Source: Paraburkholderia sp. D15 (GTDB lineage: Bacteria > Pseudomonadota > Gammaproteobacteria > Burkholderiales > Burkholderiaceae). From it: 64,000 nt of DNA. Below, in pieces: positions 26,393 to 35,964 of the stretch. Each line of letters opens with the position of its first letter. Positions within the stretch are counted from its first letter, which is position 1. The stretch covers positions 372,001 to 436,000 of the forward strand of contig NZ_CP110397.1 of NCBI RefSeq assembly GCF_029910215.1. Reading direction: 5' to 3'. Position numbers and translations under genes: made by a program. Under the pieces are notes generated by a model, which saw nothing but the letters and a program-made list of their open reading frames with translations, searched no databases and was not told the DNA's origin.

Positions 26393-26523
26393 GAATTCCG
26401 CTCAGGCAGTGGCGCCCTTAGCACGGCGCGCTGCGTGTTTCGATTTGTGTGCCTGTGCTGGCGGACGGACTGGAGCGCGTAAGCCGGTTCGTCTTCCTGC
26501 TCGTTTATATGAGGAAAATGATC

Positions 26524-26964
26524 ATGAGCGATCCCTACTTTGGAGCCGATCTTCTAAGCGAGTTTGAAAGCCTGCAACGTCAGATGTCCAGCCTGTTTGG
26601 CGGTTTCCCGTCCAGCATACGTTCCGAGCGTCTTGCCGCGTTCCCGCAGATCAATATCGGGTCGACGGACAACTCGATCGAGATCGTCGCTTTCGCACCG
26701 GGTGTCAATCCGGGAAGCCTCGAAGTTTCGATTGATAAGGGCCTGCTGAGCATCAGCGGCGAGCGGGCTGCCGCGCAGCCGGAAACCGGCGACGCTTCCC
26801 GAAGGTATGCACAGGAGCGTTTTACCGGTGCTTTCCGGCGCGTTATCGAACTGCCTCAGTACGCGGACCCGGATAACGTCACGGCCAGATACGTCAACGG
26901 CTGCTTAAGCGTAAGCATTGGAAAGCGGGAAGCGTCACAGCCGCGTGCTATCACCGTTCAGTGA
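26524..26964 (+). CDS. Hsp20 / alpha-crystallin small heat-shock protein
   Basis: The 146-residue protein has the alpha-crystallin domain from about residue 38 to 140: INIGSTDNSIEIVAFAPGVN, GSLEVSIDKGLLSISGERA, and the late FTGAFRRVIELPQYADPDNV with NGCLSVSIGK. An N-terminal helix (LLSEFESLQRQMSSLFGG) mediates oligomer assembly in the family. It is an ATP-independent holdase. The ATG follows GAGGAAAATGATC. A second Hsp20 gene begins 27 bases after its stop. Confidence 0.92.
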   Translation: MSDPYFGADLLSEFESLQRQMSSLFGGFPSSIRSERLAAFPQINIGSTDNSIEIVAFAPGVNPGSLEVSIDKGLLSISGERAAAQPETGDASRRYAQERFTGAFRRVIELPQYADPDNVTARYVNGCLSVSIGKREASQPRAITVQ

Positions 26965-26991
26965 GACCTTTTTCGGATAGAGGATGACATC

Positions 26992-27399
26992 ATGAAAAAC
27001 ACAACGGAACTTGCCAGGAAAGACGAAACGGCGGCGGACCGGTGCGAAGAAAATGTGTCACAACGGCGCGTCACGATAACCCCGCCCGTGGACATTTTCG
27101 AGGATAGCCACGGCATCACTCTATGGGCGGATCTGCCCGGGGTGACAAAAGACCGGCTCGAGGTCAAGGTGCACGATGGCAATCTTTTCGTTGATGGTGA
27201 AGCAGTGGTATCCACGCCGGCTGGACTGCGCGTGCGCCATGCTGAAGTCCGTCAGCCCCGCTTCGCGCGAGCATTCTCTCTTGGACCTGACTTCGACGCG
27301 TCGAAAATCGATGCGAATTTGAAGGATGGGGTGCTGAAGCTGACGATACCACGGCGCGACGAAGCACGACCGCGTCGGATCGACGTACGTACGGACTGA
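26992..27399 (+). CDS. Hsp20 / alpha-crystallin small heat-shock protein (second)
   Basis: The 135-residue protein has the alpha-crystallin core: TPPVDIFEDSHGITLWADLP, RLEVKVHDGNLFVDGEA, FARAFSLGPDFDASKIDANL, DGVLKLTIPR. It lacks the conserved I-x-I C-terminal tail, ending RRIDVRTD. The pairing of a class A-like and a class B-like Hsp20 gene in one operon is common, and the two products often co-assemble. It is co-transcribed with the preceding gene. Confidence 0.9.
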   Translation: MKNTTELARKDETAADRCEENVSQRRVTITPPVDIFEDSHGITLWADLPGVTKDRLEVKVHDGNLFVDGEAVVSTPAGLRVRHAEVRQPRFARAFSLGPDFDASKIDANLKDGVLKLTIPRRDEARPRRIDVRTD

Positions 27400-27559
27400 G
27401 CGGCATCAAGGCAATCGTTCGCTCGAAGTAGGTAGGCAAAGCGGGGTGGCAGGCACTTGGCTGCCACCCCTTGTCAGGAGGTGCGTGGTCAGCCTGTAGT
27501 GGGTTGCGCTGCGATGGACACGGACGAAATGGCGATCGGATGGATTAGAGGAGGTCACG

Positions 27560-28121
27560 ATGAGCGCCAATCTGAAGAAGCGGAATCCCTTCAAATTCCT
27601 GCGTGGAGCAGCTGACAAGCCGGGTGCAGATGGCGCGGACGATCCGCCGTACTGCGGACCCGGGCGTGCTTCCCGACCCGACGTTTCGCGGTTGTTCTCT
27701 GCCGAGGCGTGGCGCGCAGTAGAGGAGTTTTTGCATGACCCGTTTGCGAGCCGAAGTGCACTCGAACGATGGTTTGGCGATTTCAGCGCATCGCGCTTTC
27801 ACCGCGCATCGACGTCGTGGACGAGGGACCGGTGCTGCGGATAACGGTGGAACGACCGGGGATAGAGCGCGAGGACGTGAAGCTGAGGGTCGAGGACGGC
27901 GCCATAGTTTTGCGCGGTGAAAAAAGCAGGACTTCCGCAGCGAAGAGAATGGCTGCTACCGCGTGGAGCGCGCCCACGGACGTTTCATGCGTACGATACC
28001 GATGCCTGAGTACGCCGACCCCGCTCGCGCGCTAGCCAAGTTCGACAATGGAGTGCTCACGCTGACAGTGCCCAAAATGGAGCCTGAGCCATCCGCCAGT
28101 CGTTACATCGATATCGGTTAA
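27560..28121 (+). pseudogene. third Hsp20 gene, broken by two frameshifts
   Basis: The ATG behind AGAGGAGGTCACG starts MSANLKKRNPFKFLRG. The alpha-crystallin domain is spread over three frames: the first breaks near 27798 (SASRF, then SPRIDVVDEGPVLRITVERP), the second at an A-run at 27920-27925 (LRVEDGAIVLRGEK, then DFRSEENGCYRVERAHGRF). The end is intact: MPEYADPARALAKFDNGVLT and the stop at 28119-28121. Each break is repaired by adding one base (T, A). Decay or sequencing error in homopolymers are both possible. Confidence 0.8.
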
Positions 28122-28363
28122 GCTACGAACGTGGAGATGCTCGACGATTGTCGAAATATAAACTGAGCCGTCAGCTTAGCTGGTGGAGGCGCGGATTTTT
28201 ATCCGTTGGGCGCTGATTCGAAATTTAGTACAGCGCAACATGCCAGCGTTCGTAGCAAGAACATGGAGACTTACCGGAAGTCCTGGCGCTTTTTTCTGGC
28301 CCGTCGTATTCGATAACGAATGAAGACGGATATTTGCTAGAGATGTACCTGAACGGAGCCGAT

Positions 28364-28618
28364 ATGCAGCCGAAAGAACTCGTCATTGTTCCGTATGGCG
28401 ACGACTTGTGCTTCACGCATTTCTATCAAGGCAAGCCACATCTCGTCAAGGTCACAGCAGAGGCGCTTGCCGGCATTCGCGTCGCCAAAGCGCAATCAAC
28501 TTCACGCGTCGAGACCCTGCGAAAAAACCTGAAAAGCATAATCATTATTGCGGAGAGAAAGGTCGACAATGGCGAAATTCCCGTCGTTTATTTACGGGAT
28601 GTTACCGCCGAGGGCTGA
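28364..28618 (+). CDS. small protein of unknown function
   Basis: The 84-residue product (MQPKELVIVPYGDDLCFTHF at the start) shows a beta-beta-helix-helix pattern with a basic, Ile-rich C-terminal half (TLRKNLKSIIIIAERKVDNG). The chosen ATG has GAACGGAGCCGAT; an in-frame ATG 24 bases upstream is also possible. I do not recognise it. It lies between the Hsp20 cluster and katE. Confidence 0.5.
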   Translation: MQPKELVIVPYGDDLCFTHFYQGKPHLVKVTAEALAGIRVAKAQSTSRVETLRKNLKSIIIIAERKVDNGEIPVVYLRDVTAEG

Positions 28619-28838
28619 TGTGCAAATGATGAGGAGCGGCTGACACTCATGGGTCAGCGATTACCGCATCGCGCTAGGGTGCGCCGCGCCCACGTTGGGA
28701 CCAATCTGCCCGACGCGGACTGCGACTTCATAGCATCAGGAGACGCTGCCGGTTACCAGCCGCGGGTATGTCGTTTGCTCCCGCTAGGCGCGGTTAGACC
28801 GGGATTTCCCCGGCGAGCCCGAACGTAAGGAATACCCC

Positions 28839-30962
28839 ATGGCCGGTAAATCCAGTGCAGACACGAGTACACGCAAGCCCGCGAGCAAAGCCGCTTCCGC
28901 GAGCAACGCCAAATCGAAAGACCTCGAACAGTTTCGCGCGCATGCGCAAGGCGAGGCGCTGCGTACCAATCAGGGCGTCAAGATCGCCGACAACCAAAAC
29001 ACGTTGCGTGCGGGTCCGCGCGGTCCGTCGTTGCTGGAAGATTTCATCATGCGTGAAAAGATCACGCACTTCGATCACGAGCGTATTCCCGAGCGCATCG
29101 TGCATGCGCGCGGCTCGGCGGCGCACGGCGTGTTTCAGGTGTACGAGTCGCAGGGCGAATACACGAAAGCGGCGTTCCTTCAGGACCCGTCCGTGCAAAC
29201 GCCGGTTTATGTGCGTTTCTCGACGGTGCAGGGGCCGCGTGGTTCGGCCGACACCGTGCGCGACGTGCGCGGCTTCGCGGTCAAGTTCTATACGCAGGAA
29301 GGCAATTACGATCTGGTCGGCAACAACATGCCGGTGTTCTTCATTCAGGACGCGGTCAAGTTTCCCGATTTCGTGCATGCGGTGAAGCCCGAGGCGCCGA
29401 ACGAAATGCCGACCGGCGGTTCCGCGCACGACACCTTCTGGGATTTCGTGTCGCTCGTGCCGGAGTCCGCGCACATGGTGCTGTGGACCATGTCGGACCG
29501 CGCGATTCCGCGCAGCCTGCGCACCATGGAAGGCTTCGGCGTACACACGTTCCGCTTCGTCAATGCGCAGGGCAAGGCGCGCTTTGTGAAGTTTCACTGG
29601 CGGCCGGTGCTGGGTTCATATTCGCTGTTGTGGGACGAAGCGCAGAAACTCGCGGGCAAGGATCCGGATTTTCATCGGCGCGATTTGTGGGAAGCGATCG
29701 AGCGCGGCGATTATCCCGAGTTCGAACTGGGCGTGCAGATCGTCGAGGAAAAAGACGAGCACAAGTTCGATTTCGATCTGCTCGATCCGACCAAGCTGAT
29801 TCCCGAGGAACTGGTGCCGGTGAAGATCGTCGGCAAGATGACGCTCAACCGCAATCCGGACAACTTCTTCGCCGAGACGGAGCAGGTCGCGTTTCATCCG
29901 GGCCATCTCGTGCCGGGAATCGATTTCTCGAACGATCCGCTTCTGCAAGGGCGTCTGTTCTCGTACACCGATACGCAGATCAGCCGGCTCGGCGGCCCCA
30001 ACTTCCACGAGATTCCGATCAATCGTCCTGTTTGCCCGTTCCACAACAATCAGCGCGACGCGATGCACCGGCAGACGATCAACGTCGGGCAGGCGTCGTA
30101 TGAGCCGAATTCCGTGAGCGGCGGCTGGCCGAAGGAAACCGATCCGGCGCCGTCGGACGGCGGCTTCGAGAGCTATCAGGAGCGCGTGGAGGGCACGAAG
30201 ATCCGCGTGCGCAGCGAATCGTTCGCCGATCATTTCTCGCAGGCGGCACTGTTCTACAACAGCATGTCCGAACCGGAGAAGGACCATATCGCCGCGGCGT
30301 ATCAGTTCGAACTCGGCAAGGTGACGAAGCCGGAGATTCGCGCGCGCGTGGTCAACGAAATTCTCGCCAGTTTCGATGCGCGTCTCGCGGCGAAGGTCGC
30401 CGAAGGGCTCGGTCTGCCCGCGCCGAAAAAAGGCACGGCGAAGCTGTCGGGTCCGAAGGCGTCGCCCGCGCTGAGTCTGCTCAATCGCGTGCAACCGGGC
30501 ATCAAGACCTGCAAGATCGCGCTGCTTGCCGCGCCGGGCTCGGACGGCGCGGCGATCCGCAAGCTGCAGCAGGCGTTGCTCGATGAAGGCGCGACGCCGA
30601 TGCTGATCGCGCCGACGCTCGCGCCCATCGACGGTATCGCGCCGGACGCGACGATCGCCGGCTTGCCGTCGATCATGTTCGACGCGGTGATCGTGACCGG
30701 TGGCGCGGCCGGCGCGAAGCTGCTCGCGCAATCGGGCGATGCCCGGCACTTCGTGCTCGAGGCGTTCAAGCATCTGAAGGCGATCGCGGCGCTGGGCGCG
30801 GGGCGCGACGTGCTGGCCGCCGCGCATCTACCGGATAACGCGGACGGCGTGGCGACCGGCGACGACAAGCATCTCGCGGGCGTGCTGAAGGCATTTGTAG
30901 AAGCGGCGGGGCAGCATCGCGTGTGGTCGCGGGCGGCGCAGGCGGAGACGGTGCCGGCTTAA
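28839..30962 (+). CDS. katE: monofunctional heme catalase HPII with C-terminal PfpI-like domain
   Basis: The 707-residue length is that of large-subunit catalases. The heme catalase core (residues about 60-550) has the distal His motif [15 protein letters not shown] (active-site histidine in [10 protein letters not shown]), [15 protein letters not shown] and the proximal heme-ligand motif [20 protein letters not shown] with its Tyr. The C-terminal part from about residue 565 ([20 protein letters not shown]) is the flavodoxin/DJ-1-like domain of HPII, without an obvious catalytic Cys. A Ser/Lys-rich N-terminal extension is also typical. The enzyme disposes of hydrogen peroxide in stationary phase. 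Confidence 0.95.
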   Translation: MAGKSSADTSTRKPASKAASASNAKSKDLEQFRAHAQGEALRTNQGVKIADNQNTLRAGPRGPSLLEDFIMREKITHFDHERIPERIVHARGSAAHGVFQVYESQGEYTKAAFLQDPSVQTPVYVRFSTVQGPRGSADTVRDVRGFAVKFYTQEGNYDLVGNNMPVFFIQDAVKFPDFVHAVKPEAPNEMPTGGSAHDTFWDFVSLVPESAHMVLWTMSDRAIPRSLRTMEGFGVHTFRFVNAQGKARFVKFHWRPVLGSYSLLWDEAQKLAGKDPDFHRRDLWEAIERGDYPEFELGVQIVEEKDEHKFDFDLLDPTKLIPEELVPVKIVGKMTLNRNPDNFFAETEQVAFHPGHLVPGIDFSNDPLLQGRLFSYTDTQISRLGGPNFHEIPINRPVCPFHNNQRDAMHRQTINVGQASYEPNSVSGGWPKETDPAPSDGGFESYQERVEGTKIRVRSESFADHFSQAALFYNSMSEPEKDHIAAAYQFELGKVTKPEIRARVVNEILASFDARLAAKVAEGLGLPAPKKGTAKLSGPKASPALSLLNRVQPGIKTCKIALLAAPGSDGAAIRKLQQALLDEGATPMLIAPTLAPIDGIAPDATIAGLPSIMFDAVIVTGGAAGAKLLAQSGDARHFVLEAFKHLKAIAALGAGRDVLAAAHLPDNADGVATGDDKHLAGVLKAFVEAAGQHRVWSRAAQAETVPA

Positions 30963-30983
30963 GCGAGCGGGAGGTGCATGCTG

Positions 30984-31013
30984 TCGATGCCGGCGATTGA
31001 CCGTCGGCATCGA
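30984..31013. terminator. hairpin between convergent katE and hybrid kinase genes
   Basis: TCGATGCCG pairs perfectly with CGGCATCGA around a 12-base loop. It lies 21 bases after the katE stop and 30 bases from the end of the convergent gene. There is no T-run, so termination is inferred only from position. Confidence 0.35.
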
Positions 31014-31043
31014 TCACAGGCGTCAATCCAAATTCATCAAGTG

Positions 31044-32714
31044 CTATTTGCCGACCGTCGTCAGGAAGCTGAAGAACTCACGAATCACTAAGGGCTTGGC
31101 AAAATACTGGTTGAAACCGGCCGCCGATGCATTGTTCTGGTAATCTGCGCCCGAGTATCCGCTCAGCGCGACCAATGTCAATGACGCATTTGCACAACCC
31201 TTCCGCAGCGCTATGGCCACATCGAAACCCGGCATATCTGGCAGACCGAGATCGATAATGCCGACGGTCGGCACAAAGGAGGCGGCAGCTTGTAACGCAG
31301 CCGTACCGTCGTAGGCCACTGCGCACAAATACCCGTGCATTTCGAGCAACGCCGCTAGTGCGTCGGCGGAGTCCCTGTTGTCGTCGACGACAAGCACTCT
31401 GTGCGCACCTGCGCGATTAACCGGACAGATCACGGTCGTAGTTTCCGTTGCAGGTGGGTCCACCACTGGCAAAGTGATGACGATCCGTGTGCCAGTGCCC
31501 ACGCCATCGCTGAAGGCCTCGACCGAGCCGCCATGGTCGCGTACGAGTCGCTGCACCACGGTCAAGCCGATACCGAGGCCGGCATCCTGACGGCCGATCG
31601 CCGTCGGTGCCTGCGTGAATAAATCGAAGATCCGCGGCAGCATGTCCGGCTCTATGCCCACGCCACGGTCAATTACCTCTACCCTCACCTCTCTGTCGGC
31701 ACGTACTACCCGAATCTGAATCGTGTCAGGCTGCAACGTGTACCGTGCGGCATTGTGGATGATGTTGTTAAAAACCTGCTTGAGCCGAGCGGTGTCCACG
31801 CGCACGAAGACTGGCTCATCCGGGCACTCAACGACGACTTCGTGCCCGCGCCGGTTTAACTCCGGCATTGACATTTCGACGCCGCCGTCAACCAACTCGG
31901 CGATGCCGACAACTTCGGTTTGCAAATCGACCTTGCCTCGCGTGATACGTGACACGTCGAGGAGATCGTTGACCATGCGTGACAACAATGCCGTCTGTCG
32001 GCCAATGACTGCAATGGAGCGTTCAAGGTGGCCTCGGTCGCCATGTTCTGCCAGTTCAAGAGATAGAGAAATAGCAGCGAGCGGATTGCGTAATTCGTGC
32101 GCCAGCATCGCGAGGAACTCGTTTTTGCGCCTGTCCGCGTCCTCGAGGTCAGCTTTTTTCTGCCGCAACTCCTCGAGCGTTAGCATCATTTCACGATTCT
32201 GCTGCTCCAGCTCCTCGACCGGCGTCTGCGGCTTGCGCCGGGTCAATTGATCGACCCGCTCGCTCAGTTGACGACCGGATAAACGCGCCGTGCCGCGCGG
32301 AAGAAACATCTCCAGCGTTACCGTCGTTCCCTTGCCCGGTTCGGAATGGATGAAGAAACCGTCGGCCATGCGCCGGCTGCCAGGAATGCCAACGCCGCCT
32401 GCGCTGGCCTCCTGACGCCTGCCGGACTCGCGCAGCAATTCCTCGACATTGGAGATGCCCGGTCCCCTGTCGCTGATCTCGGCGACGACGCATTGTGAGT
32501 CGTCGGCAACTGTCGCGTCGCCGACCAGAAAGGTCAAGGTGCCGCCGCCCGCGAACTGGATCGCATTGCGCGCGATTTCCGATACCGCAGTAACAAAACG
32601 GGTGCGCTGCACGTTGTCAAGCCCGAACAGCTCACCTATCTGGCGCGAGCGGTCGCGAATCGCGACAAGGCTCAGGTTCGAACTGATGGCGGTCGAGAGG
32701 ATTCGATGGCGCAT
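31044..32714 (-). CDS. hybrid histidine kinase with N-terminal RsbT-like ATPase domain
   Basis: The 556-residue protein has three parts. Residues 1-130 are an RsbT/RsbW-type ATPase domain (RTRFVTAVSEIARNAIQFAG resembles RsbT of the same cluster; ISDRGPGISN is the G1 box). A coiled coil (VEELEQQNREMMLTLEELRQ) leads to a HisKA/HATPase kinase with phospho-accepting His in AMLAHELRNPLAA. A C-terminal receiver domain carries an Asp in GIIDLGLPDMPG. No membrane segment is seen. It is the last gene of the stressosome-like operon, its ATG touching the preceding stop (TGATATG). It is the likely output, replacing the sigma-B branch of Bacillus. Confidence 0.85.
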   Translation of the reverse strand: MRHRILSTAISSNLSLVAIRDRSRQIGELFGLDNVQRTRFVTAVSEIARNAIQFAGGGTLTFLVGDATVADDSQCVVAEISDRGPGISNVEELLRESGRRQEASAGGVGIPGSRRMADGFFIHSEPGKGTTVTLEMFLPRGTARLSGRQLSERVDQLTRRKPQTPVEELEQQNREMMLTLEELRQKKADLEDADRRKNEFLAMLAHELRNPLAAISLSLELAEHGDRGHLERSIAVIGRQTALLSRMVNDLLDVSRITRGKVDLQTEVVGIAELVDGGVEMSMPELNRRGHEVVVECPDEPVFVRVDTARLKQVFNNIIHNAARYTLQPDTIQIRVVRADREVRVEVIDRGVGIEPDMLPRIFDLFTQAPTAIGRQDAGLGIGLTVVQRLVRDHGGSVEAFSDGVGTGTRIVITLPVVDPPATETTTVICPVNRAGAHRVLVVDDNRDSADALAALLEMHGYLCAVAYDGTAALQAAASFVPTVGIIDLGLPDMPGFDVAIALRKGCANASLTLVALSGYSGADYQNNASAAGFNQYFAKPLVIREFFSFLTTVGK

Positions 32715-32715
32715 A

Positions 32716-33717
32716 TCAGGCTGCCTTGACAACGATGATCGTGGCATCGTCGGCGTCGCGAGCGAAATCCCGGTGCAAAACGCTGGCGATCAGGCTCGGA
32801 TGCCGTTGCACGAGACCCGGATGACGGGACAGATTCCAGCGCGTGGACAGGCCGTCGGTCGTTGCGATGAACACGCCGCCCTTGGTCCAGGGCGCCTCGC
32901 GCTGGCGCACAGTGCGCATGTTGTAACCGACGGTGCCGTCGGTAGAGATCAGATGTTGAGCGTCGTCACCCGCCGTCACAATGGCGACGATATTGCCGAC
33001 CCCGGCAAACGACAACGTGCGGTTCACCGCATCAAACATCGCGATGGCCATTACTGCGCCGCGCGTGGCCCTGATGCCCTGATGCGCGCGGCGCAATACG
33101 TCGGCCGGCTGATCGCGCGGGTCGGCCTCGTGAAACACGTCGACCGCGCGATTCGATGCCTCGGCCGCCATCGGCCCATGCCCGAGACCGTCGAGCAGCG
33201 TCACCCACAGACTGTCACCCACTCGGCGCACGCTCCACGTGTCGCCACATACGTCCTGGCCAAATTTCGGGGTCGACCTGGCGCCGATCTGGAAGCGCTC
33301 GATGCTTACATTCGCCACTCCCGGTGCATTGGCAATATGTGCGAGCAAGGCGGTGCCGCTACCCGCAATCGAATAGATGTCAAACAGAGTGGAATGCCGC
33401 TTGATGGTGCCGAGCCCCGCGCCGAGACTGCCCCCGGTCGAAAAGCCGTCGATCATCGCGGACGTCAGATTGGCGATACCGGGCCCGCGATCCAGCGCGA
33501 TCATTTCGAGCGCCTGGGTGCCGCCTTCGTCGTAACTTCTGAGCGTGATCTCGCCCTGCCCCGCGTATTTGAGAATATTGGTCGCCGCTTCCGTGACGAT
33601 CAGGGCCGCATCGGCCTGGCGTTTCTCCGACAGGCCGGCCACGTGCGCCATATGAATTGCCCGCCGACGTACTTCCGCCACGCCACTCTTGTCCGTCAGG
33701 CTTAGCGTCGCTTCCAT
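32716..33717 (-). CDS. ATPase-domain plus PP2C (SpoIIE-type) phosphatase of the partner-switching module
   Basis: The 333-residue protein fuses an anti-sigma-type ATPase domain (residues 1-130, N-box ALIVTEAATNILKYAG, DRGPGIAN, G2-like GGSLGAGLGTIKR) to a PP2C-like phosphatase (residues 140-333: GDTWSVRRVGDSLWVTLLDG with the metal-binding Asp, LLDGLGHG, FIATTDGLSTRW). This is the layout of RsbX-like proteins in proteobacterial RsbRST modules. It should dephosphorylate RsbS or RsbR and reset the switch. It overlaps rsbT by 16 bases, so translation is coupled. Confidence 0.85.
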   Translation of the reverse strand: MEATLSLTDKSGVAEVRRRAIHMAHVAGLSEKRQADAALIVTEAATNILKYAGQGEITLRSYDEGGTQALEMIALDRGPGIANLTSAMIDGFSTGGSLGAGLGTIKRHSTLFDIYSIAGSGTALLAHIANAPGVANVSIERFQIGARSTPKFGQDVCGDTWSVRRVGDSLWVTLLDGLGHGPMAAEASNRAVDVFHEADPRDQPADVLRRAHQGIRATRGAVMAIAMFDAVNRTLSFAGVGNIVAIVTAGDDAQHLISTDGTVGYNMRTVRQREAPWTKGGVFIATTDGLSTRWNLSRHPGLVQRHPSLIASVLHRDFARDADDATIIVVKAA

Positions 33718-34088
33718 TGAATAATACTCACTCGGGTGCCCTGTCCAACCGTGGACGTAATTTCAAACTCGCTAACAAGCCGACGCGCTCCGCCCAGTCC
33801 GAGACCCATGCTTTTGGCGGTACTGAAGCCGTCCTCCAGCGCGCGCTCGATGTCCGGTATGCCCGGGCCCGCATCCTCGAAAACCAGTTTTATCCCGGTC
33901 CGGCCAGCCTGGCTGACCTCCGAAATTGTCAACGTCCCCCCCTTGCCGTGAACCAGCGTGTTTCGGGCGAGTTCGCTCGCGGCCGTTACGAATTTCGTCC
34001 GTTCGAGCGTGCCAAACGTGAGGCGAGCGGCCCAATCCTGTACGGTCTTGCGAGCGAGGTTGACCTGGTCGCCCGAACGGATTTCCAT
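33702..34088 (-). CDS. rsbT: RsbT-type serine kinase of the stressosome
   Basis: The 128-residue protein is a single GHKL ATPase domain with N-box FVTAASELARNTLVHGKGGT, G1 FEDAGPGIPD and G2 KSMGLGLGGARRL. RsbT phosphorylates STAS proteins RsbS and RsbR and is released on stress to act on a downstream partner. It lies 11 bases after rsbS, in the conserved order R-S-T. The ribosome site is weak, consistent with coupling to rsbS. Confidence 0.9.
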   Translation of the reverse strand: MEIRSGDQVNLARKTVQDWAARLTFGTLERTKFVTAASELARNTLVHGKGGTLTISEVSQAGRTGIKLVFEDAGPGIPDIERALEDGFSTAKSMGLGLGGARRLVSEFEITSTVGQGTRVSIIQWKRR

Positions 34089-34099
34089 TACGACTTCGG

Positions 34100-34483
34100 C
34101 TAAGTTAGCGATGGCGGCTCCCCTGCGTCGTCCAGCGATGCGCGGAGTAGAGCCATGCCCTTGTCGATGTCGAGCGCGGTGCGGATGCCGTGAAGCGACA
34201 TGCCCAATTCCACTAGCGTAATCGCCACAGCAGGCCGCATGCCTACCAGGACGGTGGCGGCGTCCATCACGCGCGCCATGGCCGCGATATGGCCCAACGT
34301 GCGTCCAATGAAGGAATCGACGATTTCCAGTGCGGAAATATCGATCAGAACGCCCTTCGCACGCGTGCGCTCGATACGCGACGTAAGATCGTCCTGCAGA
34401 CTCAGGACCAATTCGTCATGGAGCTCGACCTGAATCGACACCAGCAGAAAATCGCCAAGCTTCAGGACTGGAATCTGTTCCAT
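34100..34483 (-). CDS. rsbS: RsbS-type STAS protein
   Basis: The 127-residue protein is one STAS domain. The phosphorylated Ser lies in LIDISALEIVDSFIGRTLG, the canonical position in RsbS (D-x-S-A-L-x-x-V-D-S). Helices ARVMDAATVLVGMRPAVAIT and LVELGMSLHGIRTALDID follow. RsbS scaffolds the stressosome and sequesters RsbT. Its ATG begins one base after the rsbR stop codon. Confidence 0.92.
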   Translation of the reverse strand: MEQIPVLKLGDFLLVSIQVELHDELVLSLQDDLTSRIERTRAKGVLIDISALEIVDSFIGRTLGHIAAMARVMDAATVLVGMRPAVAITLVELGMSLHGIRTALDIDKGMALLRASLDDAGEPPSLT

Positions 34484-34484
34484 G

Positions 34485-35356
34485 TCAAATGTCCCGGCTC
34501 ACCGGCGCAACCTTACCGACCGCCAATCCGACGCGTCGCAGTGCGACCTTCAGCGCTTCGGCCAAGGTAGCCTTTGTGACCACGTCGCCGAGGTCGACGC
34601 CGAGATGGACGATGGTTTGGGCAATCTGCGGGCGGATGCCGCTGATGATGCACTCGGCGCCCATTAACCGTGCAGCTGCAACAGTCTTCAGCAGATGCTG
34701 CGCGACCAGCGTATCGACGGTCGGCACGCCGGTAATGTCGATGATTGCGATTGCGGCCTCGCTCTCGACGATCGCGCCGAGCAGGCTTTCCATCACGACC
34801 TGGGTGCGCTCGCTGTCGAGCGTTCCGATCAGGGGCAATGCGACGATCGATTCCCACAGACGGACAACCGGCGTGGTCAGATCGAGCAATTCCTGCTGCT
34901 GGCGCTCGATGATTTCCTGACGCGTCCGTTGATAGGCCTCGACCGTCAGCAGGCCGAGCTTGTCGAGCGTTAAGGTCAGCTTCCAGACTTCGTCGGCAAG
35001 ACGGGCGGTGTCTTTTGGAATTTCCTTGCGCAGCGCATCAAACAGCGGTTTTTTCAGCGAGAAGATGAAGGTGGCTGTTTCGGCCGGCGAGAAACCCTGA
35101 ATGACGCGTTCCCGCGACAGCGCGATCAGATGGACCTTGATAGGTTGCCATGCATCGCCGGAGAGATCCTCGTCGTAGTCGCTTCTGATCGCGCGCGCGA
35201 AGAGAGCGACAGGAACACGCGCGACGCCTCGGTCAGCTCACCTTCCGAGATGACACCCTGGCGGGCATTGCTGGTCAGTTGCTCCTGGACCCAAGCCGTC
35301 AGGATGGCGACTTCGTTCTTTTCCAGAATCGCAGCCAGATTTGTCTGATCACTCAA
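34485..35356 (-). pseudogene. rsbR: RsbR-type stressosome sensor gene, frameshifted in a CG repeat
   Basis: The N-terminal part starts at TTG 35356 behind GGAGCGAACA and reads SDQTNLAAILEKNEVAILTA, then GVISEGELTEASRVFLSLSS. The C-terminal part in another frame reads SDYDEDLSGDAWQPIKVHLI, a helical linker, and the STAS domain with AIIDITGVPTVDTLVAQHLL. They join if two bases are removed from a repeat CGCGCGCG near 35192-35201, giving an uninterrupted globin-like sensor plus STAS protein of about 290 residues. As written, the sensor is split; an alternative start downstream would give a STAS-only product. Confidence 0.75.
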
Positions 35357-35499
35357 TGTTCGCTCCCAATTAGATAGGCCTGTGGGTATCTCCGCGGATA
35401 CTTCTACCCACACTACAGGTGCCACATCATACAGTGCGGTGAGTTGACGTTATGACTTTCTTGTGTATCGGAGGCGTCGTTACGCACTTTGGAGCCTCG

Positions 35500-35935
35500 A
35501 TGGCGCGTACAGATGCTGCAGGGTCGCTCAAACAAGGGCGCGAGGCTGAACATCAGCGCGGCACGCACATGAACAGGTCGGACCTTCATGCCGATCGCGA
35601 AGCCGCCGAGGATCGCGAGGAACGACAACGCTGTCTTGCCGATCAGGATGCGCAGCGTGAGGAGCCGCAGGCCGAATTTTCGCTTCTCGTAGCGTCGCGA
35701 TGACCTGAGGAATGCCACTGCCTTCCGATCCAGCAAACCAGCTGGCGCGTGACCCACACGCTGAACGCAGCGATCGCCCGCGTGATCAGTAGCAGCGACC
35801 ACCACCTTTGTGGCGGTCATCCGCAAGAAGATCCCATAGCGGAAATCGATGAGCCGCGCGTACATGACCGCGACGAGCCCGGTCGCGACTGCGCCGAGCT
35901 AGAACACGCCGAAATAGAGCCAACGCCGCCGTCCG
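35500..35935 (-). pseudogene. decayed ClC chloride channel copy
   Basis: In reverse the sequence encodes RRWLYFGVF, then TAG, then LGAVATGLVAVMYARLID, which matches RRLWLHYGVFWLGAIATGL...YAKLID of the ClC gene at 11726 (TGG to TAG). After frame loss through the GSGIP region, LRLLTLRILIGKTALSFLAI followed by LGGFAIG matches again, with the GREGP motif degraded to GMKVRP. About one third of the gene remains. It is clearly dead. Confidence 0.8.
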
Positions 35936-35964
35936 CGCTGATGAGAAATATTGGAAACTGACAT

